A stretch of 64,000 bases of DNA from Acetobacteraceae bacterium (lineage in GTDB: Bacteria; Pseudomonadota; Alphaproteobacteria; Acetobacterales; Acetobacteraceae): positions 35,555 to 99,554 of the forward strand of contig JAMXLO010000103.1 of assembly GCA_024280945.1 (NCBI GenBank). Reading direction: 5' to 3'. The position numbers and the translations under genes are program-made. This document shows positions 42,146-50,781 of this stretch, piece after piece. Below the pieces are notes generated by a model, which was given only the letters and a program-made list of their open reading frames with translations, was not told the DNA's origin and ran no database searches. The number at the start of each line of letters is the position of its first letter. The stretch's first letter is position 1.

Positions 42146-44449
42146 ATGTCCTTCCGCGGCCTGTCATTGCCTCGACTTGAAGACGCGCGCTTGCTCGGTG
42201 GGCGCGGGCAGTATGTCGATGACATCGACCTGTCAAATCTCGCCTGGATGCAGGTTGTGCGCTCGCCCTACGCGCACGCGGCAATCGAAGGGATCGATAC
42301 CACGGCGGCGCGCGAGGTATCGGGCGTGACTGGCGTCTACACCGCGGCGGATCTGGCAGGCCTGGGGCCGCTGCCGTGCACGGTACCAGTCGCCAGCCTG
42401 GCCCCTATGGTGGTGCCGCCACGCTTCGCGCTTGCCGCGGAACGCGTGCGCCACGTCGGTGATCCGGTGGCGTTCGTGGTGGCAGAAACCCGGGCAGCCG
42501 CACGCGATGCTGCGGAGGCTGTACTGGTCGATTATCAGCCGTTGCCTGCGGTGGTCGACGGGCCTGCAGCGCTGATGCAGGGCGCGCCGCAGATTTGGGA
42601 GACGGCGCCGAACAATCTATCTTATCGCTTCCAGAAGGGCGACCAAGGGGGAGTACAGGCGGCAATCGCCAGCGCAGCGCACGTGGTTGAGCTGGAGCTG
42701 GTCAACAACCGCATCGTGATCTCGGCGCTTGAGCCGCGTGGTGCGATTGCGCGCCACGATGCGAATGGATTCCACCTGTTGTTCTCCGGGGCTGGCGTGC
42801 ACGCGCTGCAGTCGCAGCTTGCCGACAGCGTGTTCCGCGTGCCCACCGCGACGATGCACGTCGCCTGCCCCGACGTGGGCGGCGGCTTTGGCGTGAAGAA
42901 CGCCCTTTATCCCGAATGGGTGATGCTGCTGTGGGCGGCGCGCGCACTGGGTCGTCCGGTGAAGTGGATGAGCGAGCGAGCCGAGGACTTTGTCACCACC
43001 GCACAGGGGCGCGACAACGTCATGCGCGCGCGGCTGGCGCTGGATGCGGAAGGGAGCTTCCTGGCGCTGGACGTTGCCACGGTGGCAAACCTGGGTGCCT
43101 ATCTTTCCTCGGGTGGCCCGGGCAGTTCGACGAATGCACCGGCGAATGCGATCGGCAGCGGCTACGTCATTCCGGCGATCTTCATGGATGTGCAGGGTGT
43201 GTTCACCAACACCGTGCCGATCGACGCCTACCGCGGCGCTGGCAAGCCGGAAGTCAACTATATGATCGAGCGGTTGATCGATGCCGCCGCACGGCAATTC
43301 GGCTTCGATGCGATCGAGCTGCGGCGGCGCAACCTGGTACGCGAGTTCCCGTACCGGAAGGCGCTCGGCACCGTCATCGATTGCGGCCGGTTTGCCGATA
43401 ATCTTGATGACGCGATCGTCGCCGCGGACCATGTGGGCTTTCCGGCGCGGAAAGCGCTGTCAAAGCGGAACGGCAAACTGCGCGGCATCGGCGTGACCTG
43501 CTTCATGGAGACCGCGCGCGGTGCGCCGAACGAAGGTGCGGAGCTGCGTTTCGAGGATGATGGCGCTGTCTCGTTGCTGGTAGGCACGCAGTCCAACGGC
43601 ATGGGCCATGAGACGGCGTACGCGCAGATTGCTGCGGACCTGCTGGGGCTGCCGATCGCGGCGTTCCGCTACGTGCAGGCCGACACGGCGAAGGTACGGG
43701 CCGGGAACGGCCACGGTGGCGCGCGTTCGATGCATATGGGCGGTGCAGCGCTGTGCAAGGCGGTGGATACGATGCTGGAAAAGGGGCGCATCGTTGCGGC
43801 GCGTTTGCTGCAAGCGTCGGTGCGGCACGTAGTTTTCTCCGCAGGTCGGTTCAGCGTGCAGGGCGAACCGGATCGCGCCATCAGCCTGTTGTCGCTGGCG
43901 CGTGCGGCGCGGGATCCCGCCAACGTGCCGGAGGGCGTGACGGCTGGGTTGGACACTTATGTCTGGAACCTGCTCGACCTGATCACTTTTCCCAACGGTT
44001 GCCACATCGCCGAGGTGGAGATCGATCCCGAGACGGGTGCGATGACTCTGGAACGCTATACTGCGGTCGATGACTTCGGTGCGCTGATCAATCCGATGCT
44101 GACGATCGGTCAGGTGCATGGTGGAGTGGCGCAGGGCATTGGCCAGGCGGTGCTGGAACACACAGTGTACGACGTCGGCACGGGCCAGATGCTCAGCGGC
44201 TCGTTCATGGACTACGCGATTCCACGGGCCGAGGATTTGCCGGACTTGGATGTCACGCTGTCGGGCGTACCGACGAACGCCAATCCGCTTGGGGTGAAGG
44301 GTTCCGGCCAGGCGGGAGCGATGGCGTCGCCGCAGGCGATCATCACGGCGGTGCTTGATGCGCTTGCCCCGCTCGGTGTGACGCATATCGACATGCCGGC
44401 GACGCCCGAACGAATTTGGCGAGCGATCAGGAGTGCAGCGCGCACATGA
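42146..44449 (+). CDS. xanthine dehydrogenase/CoxL family molybdopterin-binding subunit with Gln at the catalytic Glu position
   Basis: A 767-residue molybdenum hydroxylase large subunit, start ATG 42146 (MSFRGLSLPRLEDARLLGGR). Motifs: CPDVGGGFGVKNALYPEWVM, AYRGAGKPEVNYMIERL, QSNGMGHETAYAQI and GNGHGGARSM. The catalytic Glu of the family lies in GxGE[AS]G; here the same place reads VKGSGQAGAM, with Gln722. The iron-sulfur and FAD subunits that normally accompany it are not in the window, so it is an orphan or uses remote partners. Its stop overlaps the start of the binding-protein gene (ATGA). Either a weak hydroxylase, or a subgroup with changed chemistry. Confidence 0.9.
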   Translation: MSFRGLSLPRLEDARLLGGRGQYVDDIDLSNLAWMQVVRSPYAHAAIEGIDTTAAREVSGVTGVYTAADLAGLGPLPCTVPVASLAPMVVPPRFALAAERVRHVGDPVAFVVAETRAAARDAAEAVLVDYQPLPAVVDGPAALMQGAPQIWETAPNNLSYRFQKGDQGGVQAAIASAAHVVELELVNNRIVISALEPRGAIARHDANGFHLLFSGAGVHALQSQLADSVFRVPTATMHVACPDVGGGFGVKNALYPEWVMLLWAARALGRPVKWMSERAEDFVTTAQGRDNVMRARLALDAEGSFLALDVATVANLGAYLSSGGPGSSTNAPANAIGSGYVIPAIFMDVQGVFTNTVPIDAYRGAGKPEVNYMIERLIDAAARQFGFDAIELRRRNLVREFPYRKALGTVIDCGRFADNLDDAIVAADHVGFPARKALSKRNGKLRGIGVTCFMETARGAPNEGAELRFEDDGAVSLLVGTQSNGMGHETAYAQIAADLLGLPIAAFRYVQADTAKVRAGNGHGGARSMHMGGAALCKAVDTMLEKGRIVAARLLQASVRHVVFSAGRFSVQGEPDRAISLLSLARAARDPANVPEGVTAGLDTYVWNLLDLITFPNGCHIAEVEIDPETGAMTLERYTAVDDFGALINPMLTIGQVHGGVAQGIGQAVLEHTVYDVGTGQMLSGSFMDYAIPRAEDLPDLDVTLSGVPTNANPLGVKGSGQAGAMASPQAIITAVLDALAPLGVTHIDMPATPERIWRAIRSAART

Positions 44450-46032
44450 TCGGCCGCCGATCATTCGGCCTTGGTGCGGCTGCTCTGGCATATGCCGGAC
44501 GGCTTGGCGCCCCGCGTGCCGACGCCGGCCAGAAAGTGCTGCGCGTGGTGCCGCAGGCCGAACCCCAGGTGTTCGACCCGCACCAGTCGGGGGTGAACGC
44601 GACGCAGGAGAATGCTGCGCTCATCTACGACACGCTGTTCAGTTGGGACGCCGAGATGGCGCCACGACCGCAGATGGTGGATTCCTGGCAGAAGTCTGGC
44701 GACGGGCGTCAGTACGACTTTACCTTGCGGCCTGGGCTGAAATTCCATGATCTGTCGCCGGTCACTGCCCGCGATATCGTCGCTACGCTGCGGCGCCTGC
44801 TGGTGCGCGACTCGCAGAACCAGATCCTTGCTGGTTTGGTCAGCGACATCGCTGCGAAGGACGAGAGCAGCTTCACACTTAGGCTGAAGGAGCCGTTTGC
44901 TTACACCGAGTTCCTGCTGTGCGGCAGCAATGGCGTCATGGGCGGCATCATGCGTGAACGGGACGCGCTGACCGATCCGTTCAAGCCGATCAGTTCACGC
45001 ATCGGCTCGGGGCCGTTTCGCTTCGTCGAGGAGGAGTACCAGCCGGGCGCGAAGCTGGTATACGAGAAATTTGCGGAATACATACCGCGCGCTGAGCCAG
45101 CCAGCGGGTTTGCTGGCGGTAAGCGAGCTTTGGTTGATCGCGTCGAGTGGTTGATCATGCCCGACGCAGCGGTCGCCTACGCGGCGCTGCGTCGCGGCGA
45201 GGTGGACTTTCTCGACGCGCCGCCGCTCGATCTGCTGCCGACTGTGGCCAAGGATCCGAACATCGTCATCGGCGAGGTATGGCCGATCGAGACCTATGCA
45301 GTGCTGCGCTTCAACTCTCTCTGGCCACCGTTCGACAATGTGAAGGCGCGCCAGGCGGTTGCGCATGCCGTCAGCCAGCAGGATTACATGTCGGCCGCAT
45401 ATGGTGACCCGAAGTACTGGCGCGAATGCTATGCATTTTGGGTGTGCGGCAGCCGCAATGGCACCGAGGCAGGGTCTGAGCCATATCGCAAGCCGGACCT
45501 CGAGAAGGCACGCGCCCTCCTGAAGGAGTCGGGCTACGACGGCAGGCCAGTGGTGCTGATCGGCGGCTCCGATGTATTGCCGTACCAGCGCATGAGTTTG
45601 ATCACGGCTGATCTGCTGCAACGGATCGGCATAAAGGTCGATATGCAGCTCACTGACTGGGGCAGCGTGGCGGCGCGGCGGGCGAAAAAAGATCCGCCGG
45701 CGCAAGGTGGTTGGAACCTGTTCCACACCAGTGCCAATGGCGCGCAGCTCGCCAGTCCGCTGACCAGCCCTTCCACCATCACCACCTGCGACGGCAAGAA
45801 TTTTCCAGGTTGGCCATGCGATCAGGTGGAAGAGGATATGCGGATGCAGTACATCCGCGAGACCGATCCGACGAAGCAGGCAGCTTTGCTGGAGGCGATG
45901 CACCGTCGATTGTGGGAGTCGCTGCCCTATGTCCCGCTTGGCCAGTTTCGCCAGCCGTTCCTGTGGCGGAGCAACGTCAAGGACGTGGTGAAGGCCAACA
46001 CCGTCGTCTATTGGAACATCGCGAAGACATGA
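44446..46032 (+). CDS. ABC transporter substrate-binding protein, family 5 (peptide/nickel type)
   Basis: A 528-residue extracellular binding protein. ATG 44446 overlaps the stop of the preceding gene (ATGA). The N-terminus has a twin-arginine-like signal (MIGRRSFGLGAAALAYAGRL), cut near residue 25. The body shows family 5 features: LRVVPQAEPQVFDPHQSGVN, ENAALIYDTLFSWD and LRPGLKFHDLSPVTARDIVA. Substrates of the family are oligopeptides, but also sugars and other organics. No permease or ATPase genes follow, so the protein must use transporter parts encoded elsewhere. Middle gene of the four-gene coupled operon. Confidence 0.92.
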   Translation: MIGRRSFGLGAAALAYAGRLGAPRADAGQKVLRVVPQAEPQVFDPHQSGVNATQENAALIYDTLFSWDAEMAPRPQMVDSWQKSGDGRQYDFTLRPGLKFHDLSPVTARDIVATLRRLLVRDSQNQILAGLVSDIAAKDESSFTLRLKEPFAYTEFLLCGSNGVMGGIMRERDALTDPFKPISSRIGSGPFRFVEEEYQPGAKLVYEKFAEYIPRAEPASGFAGGKRALVDRVEWLIMPDAAVAYAALRRGEVDFLDAPPLDLLPTVAKDPNIVIGEVWPIETYAVLRFNSLWPPFDNVKARQAVAHAVSQQDYMSAAYGDPKYWRECYAFWVCGSRNGTEAGSEPYRKPDLEKARALLKESGYDGRPVVLIGGSDVLPYQRMSLITADLLQRIGIKVDMQLTDWGSVAARRAKKDPPAQGGWNLFHTSANGAQLASPLTSPSTITTCDGKNFPGWPCDQVEEDMRMQYIRETDPTKQAALLEAMHRRLWESLPYVPLGQFRQPFLWRSNVKDVVKANTVVYWNIAKT

Positions 46033-46835
46033 CGGCGTTCCCGGCCAGCCGCGTCGAAACCGGCGAAGCCAGCATCGACGTGCGGGTATTTGGCGCTGGT
46101 CCGACGCTGGTGATGCTGCCGGGGCTTGGCCGTTCCAGTCACGACCTCGACGCATTCGCCGTCGCATTGGCGAGCGCCGGGCATCGCGCGGTGCTGCCGG
46201 AGCCGCGCGGCATGGGGAACAGTACCGGTCGTCTGGACAACATCACGCTGCACGATTTGGCGCGCGACGTCGCCGCAGTCATCGAGCGATTGTGCGATGG
46301 GCCGGTCGTGGTCATCGGCCACGCCTTTGGCAACCGCATCGCGCGGTGCGTCGCCGCAGATCACCCGCAGTTGGTGAGCCTCGTCGTGCTGCTGTCATCC
46401 AGTGGCAAGGTGCAGCCGACACCGGAAATCGCCGAAGCAATTCGCCTTGCGCAAGCAATCGATACGCCGCGTGACGTTCGCGCGCGGGCGGTTCGCGACG
46501 CGTGGTTTGCACCTGGAAGCGATATTGCGCCGTGGCTTGATGGTTGGTCGCAGAGGGTGATGCGTGCCTACCTTGCGGCGGCTGGTGCAACGCCGTTGGA
46601 TCACTGGTGGACGGCTGGCAGCGCCGATGTGCTGATCGTGCAGGGGTTGTGCGATGTCAGTGCCCCGCTCGCCAATGGCCGGTTGCTGCGCGATGAGATC
46701 GGCAGTCGCGCCACGTTGATCGAGCTGGCCGATGTCGGCCACGCGCTTCCTGTCGAGAACCCGGAACTGTGTGCCGAGACGATCGTCAGCTTCCTGCGGA
46801 CACGTGCCGCGAACAGGAGCAATGCCCATGGATAG
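46029..46835 (+). CDS. alpha/beta hydrolase fold protein lacking the nucleophile serine
   Basis: A 268-residue protein with the alpha/beta hydrolase pattern: VMLPGLGRSSHDLDAFAVAL, EPRGMGNSTGR, then VVVIGHAFGNRIAR. The nucleophile elbow should be GxSxG, but the sequence reads G-H-A-F-G, with Ala99 in the nucleophile place. The later acid and His (about DVSAPLANGR, ADVGHALPVENPE) are present. So it may be non-hydrolytic, for example a lyase, dioxygenase-like or binding protein; a subset of the fold lacks the nucleophile. It overlaps the binding-protein stop (ATGA) and ends inside the start of the ThDP gene. Confidence 0.85.
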   Translation: MTAFPASRVETGEASIDVRVFGAGPTLVMLPGLGRSSHDLDAFAVALASAGHRAVLPEPRGMGNSTGRLDNITLHDLARDVAAVIERLCDGPVVVIGHAFGNRIARCVAADHPQLVSLVVLLSSSGKVQPTPEIAEAIRLAQAIDTPRDVRARAVRDAWFAPGSDIAPWLDGWSQRVMRAYLAAAGATPLDHWWTAGSADVLIVQGLCDVSAPLANGRLLRDEIGSRATLIELADVGHALPVENPELCAETIVSFLRTRAANRSNAHG

Positions 46836-48525
46836 CGAACCTCAGATACGAATCGCGGCGGAAGACTACCTCGATGCGCTCGCAGCGCACGGGATCGATT
46901 ACCTGTTCTGCAATCCTGGCACCGACTTCGCGCCGATTGTCGAGGCCTTCGCCCGCGCTGCCCGCAGCAACCGCAAAGTGCCACGCCCGATGGTGGTGCC
47001 ACATGAGAATGTGGCGCTGTCCATGGCGCATGGCTACACGATGGTGACCGGCCGGCCGCAGGCGGTGATGCTGCACACCAACGTCGGCACAGCCAATTCG
47101 ATCAATATGCTGATCGATGCCAGCCGCGACCGCATTCCCGTGCTGCTGACATCTGGGCGAACGCCATTCACCGAAGCCGGCGCCGAAGGTTCACGCAGCG
47201 CCCACATCCACTGGGCGCAGGAAATGTACGATCAGGCCGGCATGCTGCGCGAGATGGTGAAGTGGGACTACGAGATGAAACGCGGCGATCAAGCCGCAAA
47301 TGTGGTGGATCGCGCGCTGGAACTGGCGATGACGTCGCCGAAAGGCCCGGTCTATCTATCGTTGCCGCGCGAGGTACTGGGCGAGGTGGTGCAGACGCCG
47401 GTGGAAAGCGCTCGCGCGCATCGCAACGTGCCGCGTGCGCCGGTGCCGTCGCCGGCGGATATCGAGGTGCTCGCCGAATGGATCGCCGGCGCGCGTGCGC
47501 CATTGGTGATCACCGGGTTGCTTGGACAGGATCCCCGCGATGCGGTGGTGTTGTCGCGGCTGGCAAAGCAGTGGGCGCTGCCGGTGATCCCGTACACCAG
47601 CCGGTACTTCGCCATCGCGAGCAACCATCCGATGTTCCAGGGCTCGATGCCGGGGCCGCTGCTGCACGACGCCGATCTGGTCATCGTCATCGAATCGGAT
47701 GTGCCATGGCTGCCAAGCAAGGAGTCGCCTTCGGCAGATGCGCGTATCGTGCAGATTGGCGAGGACCCGCTTTATGCGCGCTATCCGATGCGCGGCTTCC
47801 CATCCGACCTGACAATCACCGCAACCGCGCTCTCAGTGCTGGAGGCACTGGAGCGGGCATTGCAGGGTCGCAGCGGGGCGCATCTCGAAGAGCGGCGCGC
47901 CCGCCTTGTCGCACGCTCCGCCGAACTGCACGCGCAATGGCGCAACGAGGCCGAGAGCGCAAGGCGGGGCGACAAGAACACGTTGGCTTGGCTCAACTAC
48001 TGTTTGGGCGAAGTGGTGGATCGCGACACGATCGTGATCAATGAGTACTCGTTCCGCCAGGAATACTGTCCGCTGGAAACGCCGGGCAGCCTGTTCGGTG
48101 TGAGCAACGCCGGCGGCCTCGGCTGGGGCTTCGGCGCGTCACTTGGCGCGAAGCTTGCCGCGCCGCAGCGCCAGGTGGTGTCGGTGCTGGGCGACGGCGC
48201 CTACATGTTCGCCAATCCGGTCGCGTGCCATTACATGGCGCAGATGCAGAGCCTGCCAGTGCTGACGGTAATATTCAATAATCGCCTGTACAATGCGGTG
48301 CGGCGTGCAACGCTGGACATGTATGCGACCGGCGTGGCAGCCGATGACGATGGCCGTCTGCTCGCCGATCTGCCGGCGCCGAACTTCGAAAAGATCGCCG
48401 CAGCGCACGACGGTCATGGCGAACGCGTCGAGCGACCAGCCGACTTGCCAGCCGCGTTGCGACGTGCAGCAGAGGCGGTGCGTGGCGGCCAACAGGCGTT
48501 GGTGAATGTCATCTGCCCGCCTTGA
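46828..48525 (+). CDS. thiamine diphosphate-requiring enzyme (acetolactate synthase-like)
   Basis: A 565-residue ThDP enzyme of the acetolactate synthase/benzoylformate decarboxylase type. ATG 46828 is eight bases after AGGAG; ATG 46822 is in frame and two codons longer. The conserved activator Glu is in VVPHENVALSMAHGYTM (about residue 59), the middle domain has ITGLLGQDPRDAVV, and the ThDP/Mg site is VLGDGAYMFANPVACHYMAQ (about residue 455) with FNNRLYNAVRR. It would decarboxylate or carboligate a 2-keto acid. The last gene of the operon, it probably acts on a product of the preceding steps. Confidence 0.92.
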   Translation: MDSEPQIRIAAEDYLDALAAHGIDYLFCNPGTDFAPIVEAFARAARSNRKVPRPMVVPHENVALSMAHGYTMVTGRPQAVMLHTNVGTANSINMLIDASRDRIPVLLTSGRTPFTEAGAEGSRSAHIHWAQEMYDQAGMLREMVKWDYEMKRGDQAANVVDRALELAMTSPKGPVYLSLPREVLGEVVQTPVESARAHRNVPRAPVPSPADIEVLAEWIAGARAPLVITGLLGQDPRDAVVLSRLAKQWALPVIPYTSRYFAIASNHPMFQGSMPGPLLHDADLVIVIESDVPWLPSKESPSADARIVQIGEDPLYARYPMRGFPSDLTITATALSVLEALERALQGRSGAHLEERRARLVARSAELHAQWRNEAESARRGDKNTLAWLNYCLGEVVDRDTIVINEYSFRQEYCPLETPGSLFGVSNAGGLGWGFGASLGAKLAAPQRQVVSVLGDGAYMFANPVACHYMAQMQSLPVLTVIFNNRLYNAVRRATLDMYATGVAADDDGRLLADLPAPNFEKIAAAHDGHGERVERPADLPAALRRAAEAVRGGQQALVNVICPP

Positions 48526-48616
48526 CGCCGCCTGCCAGAGCGAGCCGAGGCGACTTTAGAGCCCGTTAACACCAGTATGCTCCAATGTCCGCCCTAAGCG
48601 TTCATCCAGGGCGGAA

Positions 48617-49678
48617 ATGACGAAGCTGACCGCCGCGTACCGGCGCTGCCTGCGCGCGATTGCCGTCGCAAGCGTACTGGCCGGCGCCATACCGCCTTCA
48701 TTCGCGTACGCGGATCCGGCTCCGCGCTCAGTACGCAGCGACCGAAACGAAGACATCGTGCGAGCGTTTCGCGATGCCCTGGCATGCGTCTCGGAGTGTA
48801 AAGGGGCTGTGGCAGAGCATGGGCATCCGCCGCCGGCCAAGGGCGTCCCGGCCGAATTCTCGGCACTGCTGTCGACACCAGCCTGGAAGCAATCATTTCT
48901 GACAATGCTCGGCGAAATGCCGCCCGAGTTCATCAGGTACGGGCTGATCCAGCCGGGTGAGTATCCAGGCCTCGTGATGAGCGGCTCACTGTACTACATC
49001 GTGAACCGTGACGGCCGGACCGCCTACATCTACCGCTTCGTGGGTTTGCCTGAGGGCGTGCCGGCCCGTCGGCCCAAAGGCAACCTCGACGTCATCGTCG
49101 ATCTCGAGCAACGAGAGATGGCGGGTATTTGGAATGGGCCGGATGACCTGAGCCAATACCGCTTTCTTGGTTCGGCTAACCTGCTGCCATCATTGATAGC
49201 CTATGAAGCGGCGGGTGAAGCCGAGATTGAGAGGGCCACCAAGATCAGTCGGGCGGAGCGTCCCGCGTCAGTCGTTTTGCCCCTCCCGGCGGATCGTTGG
49301 GACTACACGCGAGCGCGCCTCGACTACCTCGCCTCACTGGTCGCCAACGGACAGATCAATGGCGCAAGATCGATGTTCTATGAGGGCGAGCAGCTCCGCA
49401 AAAAGAACGAGAAGCCCGAGCGCGTATGGTACGCGATTGATGCTTCACGCACCGATTGCATCAAGTCGGTTTCCCCGGCGGCTCGCATCAATATGATTCG
49501 TGACAACGGCTTCAAGGAAATCACCAGGGACGCAACGGACAGCCAAGGCAACCTGGTGAAGGTTGATATATCCTATGGGGACGGTCCTTACGTATTTACC
49601 ACTACCTACTATGCCGCCAAGGAAACCTGCATGGCTTCTTTGGCCGATGAACGGGCCGTCCCCGACAAGTACCGATAA
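48617..49678 (+). CDS. secreted protein of unknown function
   Basis: A 353-residue protein. The start has a signal peptide (CLRAIAVASVLAGAIPPSFA, cut near AYADPAP, residue 32). The mature part is charged, with a DxE/R-rich helix (EDIVRAFRDALACVSECK) and a Tyr-rich, beta-like middle (RYGLIQPGEYPGLVMSGSLY; DRTAYIYR-like). Four cysteines could form disulfides. I recognise no family. The frame begins at ATG 48617, preceded by AGGGCGGAA. It stands alone between the ThDP operon and a convergent LLM gene. An envelope or periplasmic role is likely. Confidence 0.8.
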   Translation: MTKLTAAYRRCLRAIAVASVLAGAIPPSFAYADPAPRSVRSDRNEDIVRAFRDALACVSECKGAVAEHGHPPPAKGVPAEFSALLSTPAWKQSFLTMLGEMPPEFIRYGLIQPGEYPGLVMSGSLYYIVNRDGRTAYIYRFVGLPEGVPARRPKGNLDVIVDLEQREMAGIWNGPDDLSQYRFLGSANLLPSLIAYEAAGEAEIERATKISRAERPASVVLPLPADRWDYTRARLDYLASLVANGQINGARSMFYEGEQLRKKNEKPERVWYAIDASRTDCIKSVSPAARINMIRDNGFKEITRDATDSQGNLVKVDISYGDGPYVFTTTYYAAKETCMASLADERAVPDKYR

Positions 49679-49717
49679 AGGTCGCACACAGCCACGCCCC
49701 CAGGCGCGGTTTCTGCA

Positions 49718-50770
49718 TCACCTGTCCGCAATCTCCGGCGCGACCTGGTGCATGAACAATGTCAGGCTCTGCGCCACATCATCGTACGACATTGGCCCAA
49801 GCCGGAACTGCATGATCACGCCGCCCACGCCGATTGCCGCCACCTGCGCCAGTCTCTCCGTCACCGTCGCTGGCGAGCCGTAGATCAGCGAATGCTCCAC
49901 CACCATGCGCGCCGCCGGCGCGGTGCCGGGCGGCGGCATCGGCACGATGGACACGCCCTGCTCTTCGTAGACGCGCTGCCGCATCGCGCTGCGATGTTCG
50001 TGCATCGCTTCGAACGCTGGGACAGCGATGCGCTCTGCTTCGGCATCCGTCTCGGCAACGAATACGTTGCGCCACACCCAGCACTGCTCGACATTGCGCA
50101 CCACCGCGGCGTCATCGAATCCTAGTTCGCGCAGGGTGCGGCGATACAGCTCCATGCGATGTCGCGTCACCTCATTCGACTGCACATTCATCATGAACGG
50201 TCGGCCCTGTCGCGCGATGTGGAGCATTCCTTCCTCGCTGGAGGCCGAGCGAATCACAAACGGATGCGGTTGGGTGAACGGTCGCGGCCGCAACATCGGC
50301 AGCTTGATGTCCCAGAACCGGCCGTGATGCTGAAATTGTTGCCCACGCCATGCCTGAAACATGATCGCCTCGGCCTCCTCGAAGCGCGCCTGTGCCTCGG
50401 TGTGGTCGAGCCCGTAGCCCTGATAGTCGTAGATATTGTACGCCGTGCCGCGTCCGAGCCCGACGATGAGCCGCCCTTTGCTGATGTTGTCGATCAGCGC
50501 CAGTTGTTCGGCTATTCGTATGGGGTGATGCAGCGACATCTGCGCCACGGCGAAGCCGATCTTTGCCCGCTTCGTGGCAACCGCCAGCGCGGCAGCGAAA
50601 CTGATCGGATCGACATAGGCGCAGATGCCGTCGAAATGGTGTTCGGCGAGCCAGATTACCTCGAAGCCAAGCTCATCCGAAAGCCGCGCCTCGCGCAGTG
50701 TCTCATCGATCACACGGTTGTCGTCGGCGGGGTCACGGCTCTCCGGAAACAGGAAATTGCTGAACTTCAC
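49718..50770 (-). CDS. LLM class flavin-dependent oxidoreductase
   Basis: A 350-residue luciferase-like monooxygenase, MKFSNFLFPESRDPADDNRV at the start, then EVIWLAEHHFDGICAYVDP, VAQMSLHHPIRIAEQLALID and SKGRLIVGLGRGTAYN. The AEHHFDG pattern and loop lengths separate it from the LLM genes at 299 and 36439. It is 11 bp downstream of the LivK-like binding-protein gene on the same strand, so substrate binding or uptake and oxidation appear to be co-expressed. Substrate unknown. Confidence 0.92.
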   Translation of the reverse strand: MKFSNFLFPESRDPADDNRVIDETLREARLSDELGFEVIWLAEHHFDGICAYVDPISFAAALAVATKRAKIGFAVAQMSLHHPIRIAEQLALIDNISKGRLIVGLGRGTAYNIYDYQGYGLDHTEAQARFEEAEAIMFQAWRGQQFQHHGRFWDIKLPMLRPRPFTQPHPFVIRSASSEEGMLHIARQGRPFMMNVQSNEVTRHRMELYRRTLRELGFDDAAVVRNVEQCWVWRNVFVAETDAEAERIAVPAFEAMHEHRSAMRQRVYEEQGVSIVPMPPPGTAPAARMVVEHSLIYGSPATVTERLAQVAAIGVGGVIMQFRLGPMSYDDVAQSLTLFMHQVAPEIADR

Positions 50771-50781
50771 AAGCGACTCCT

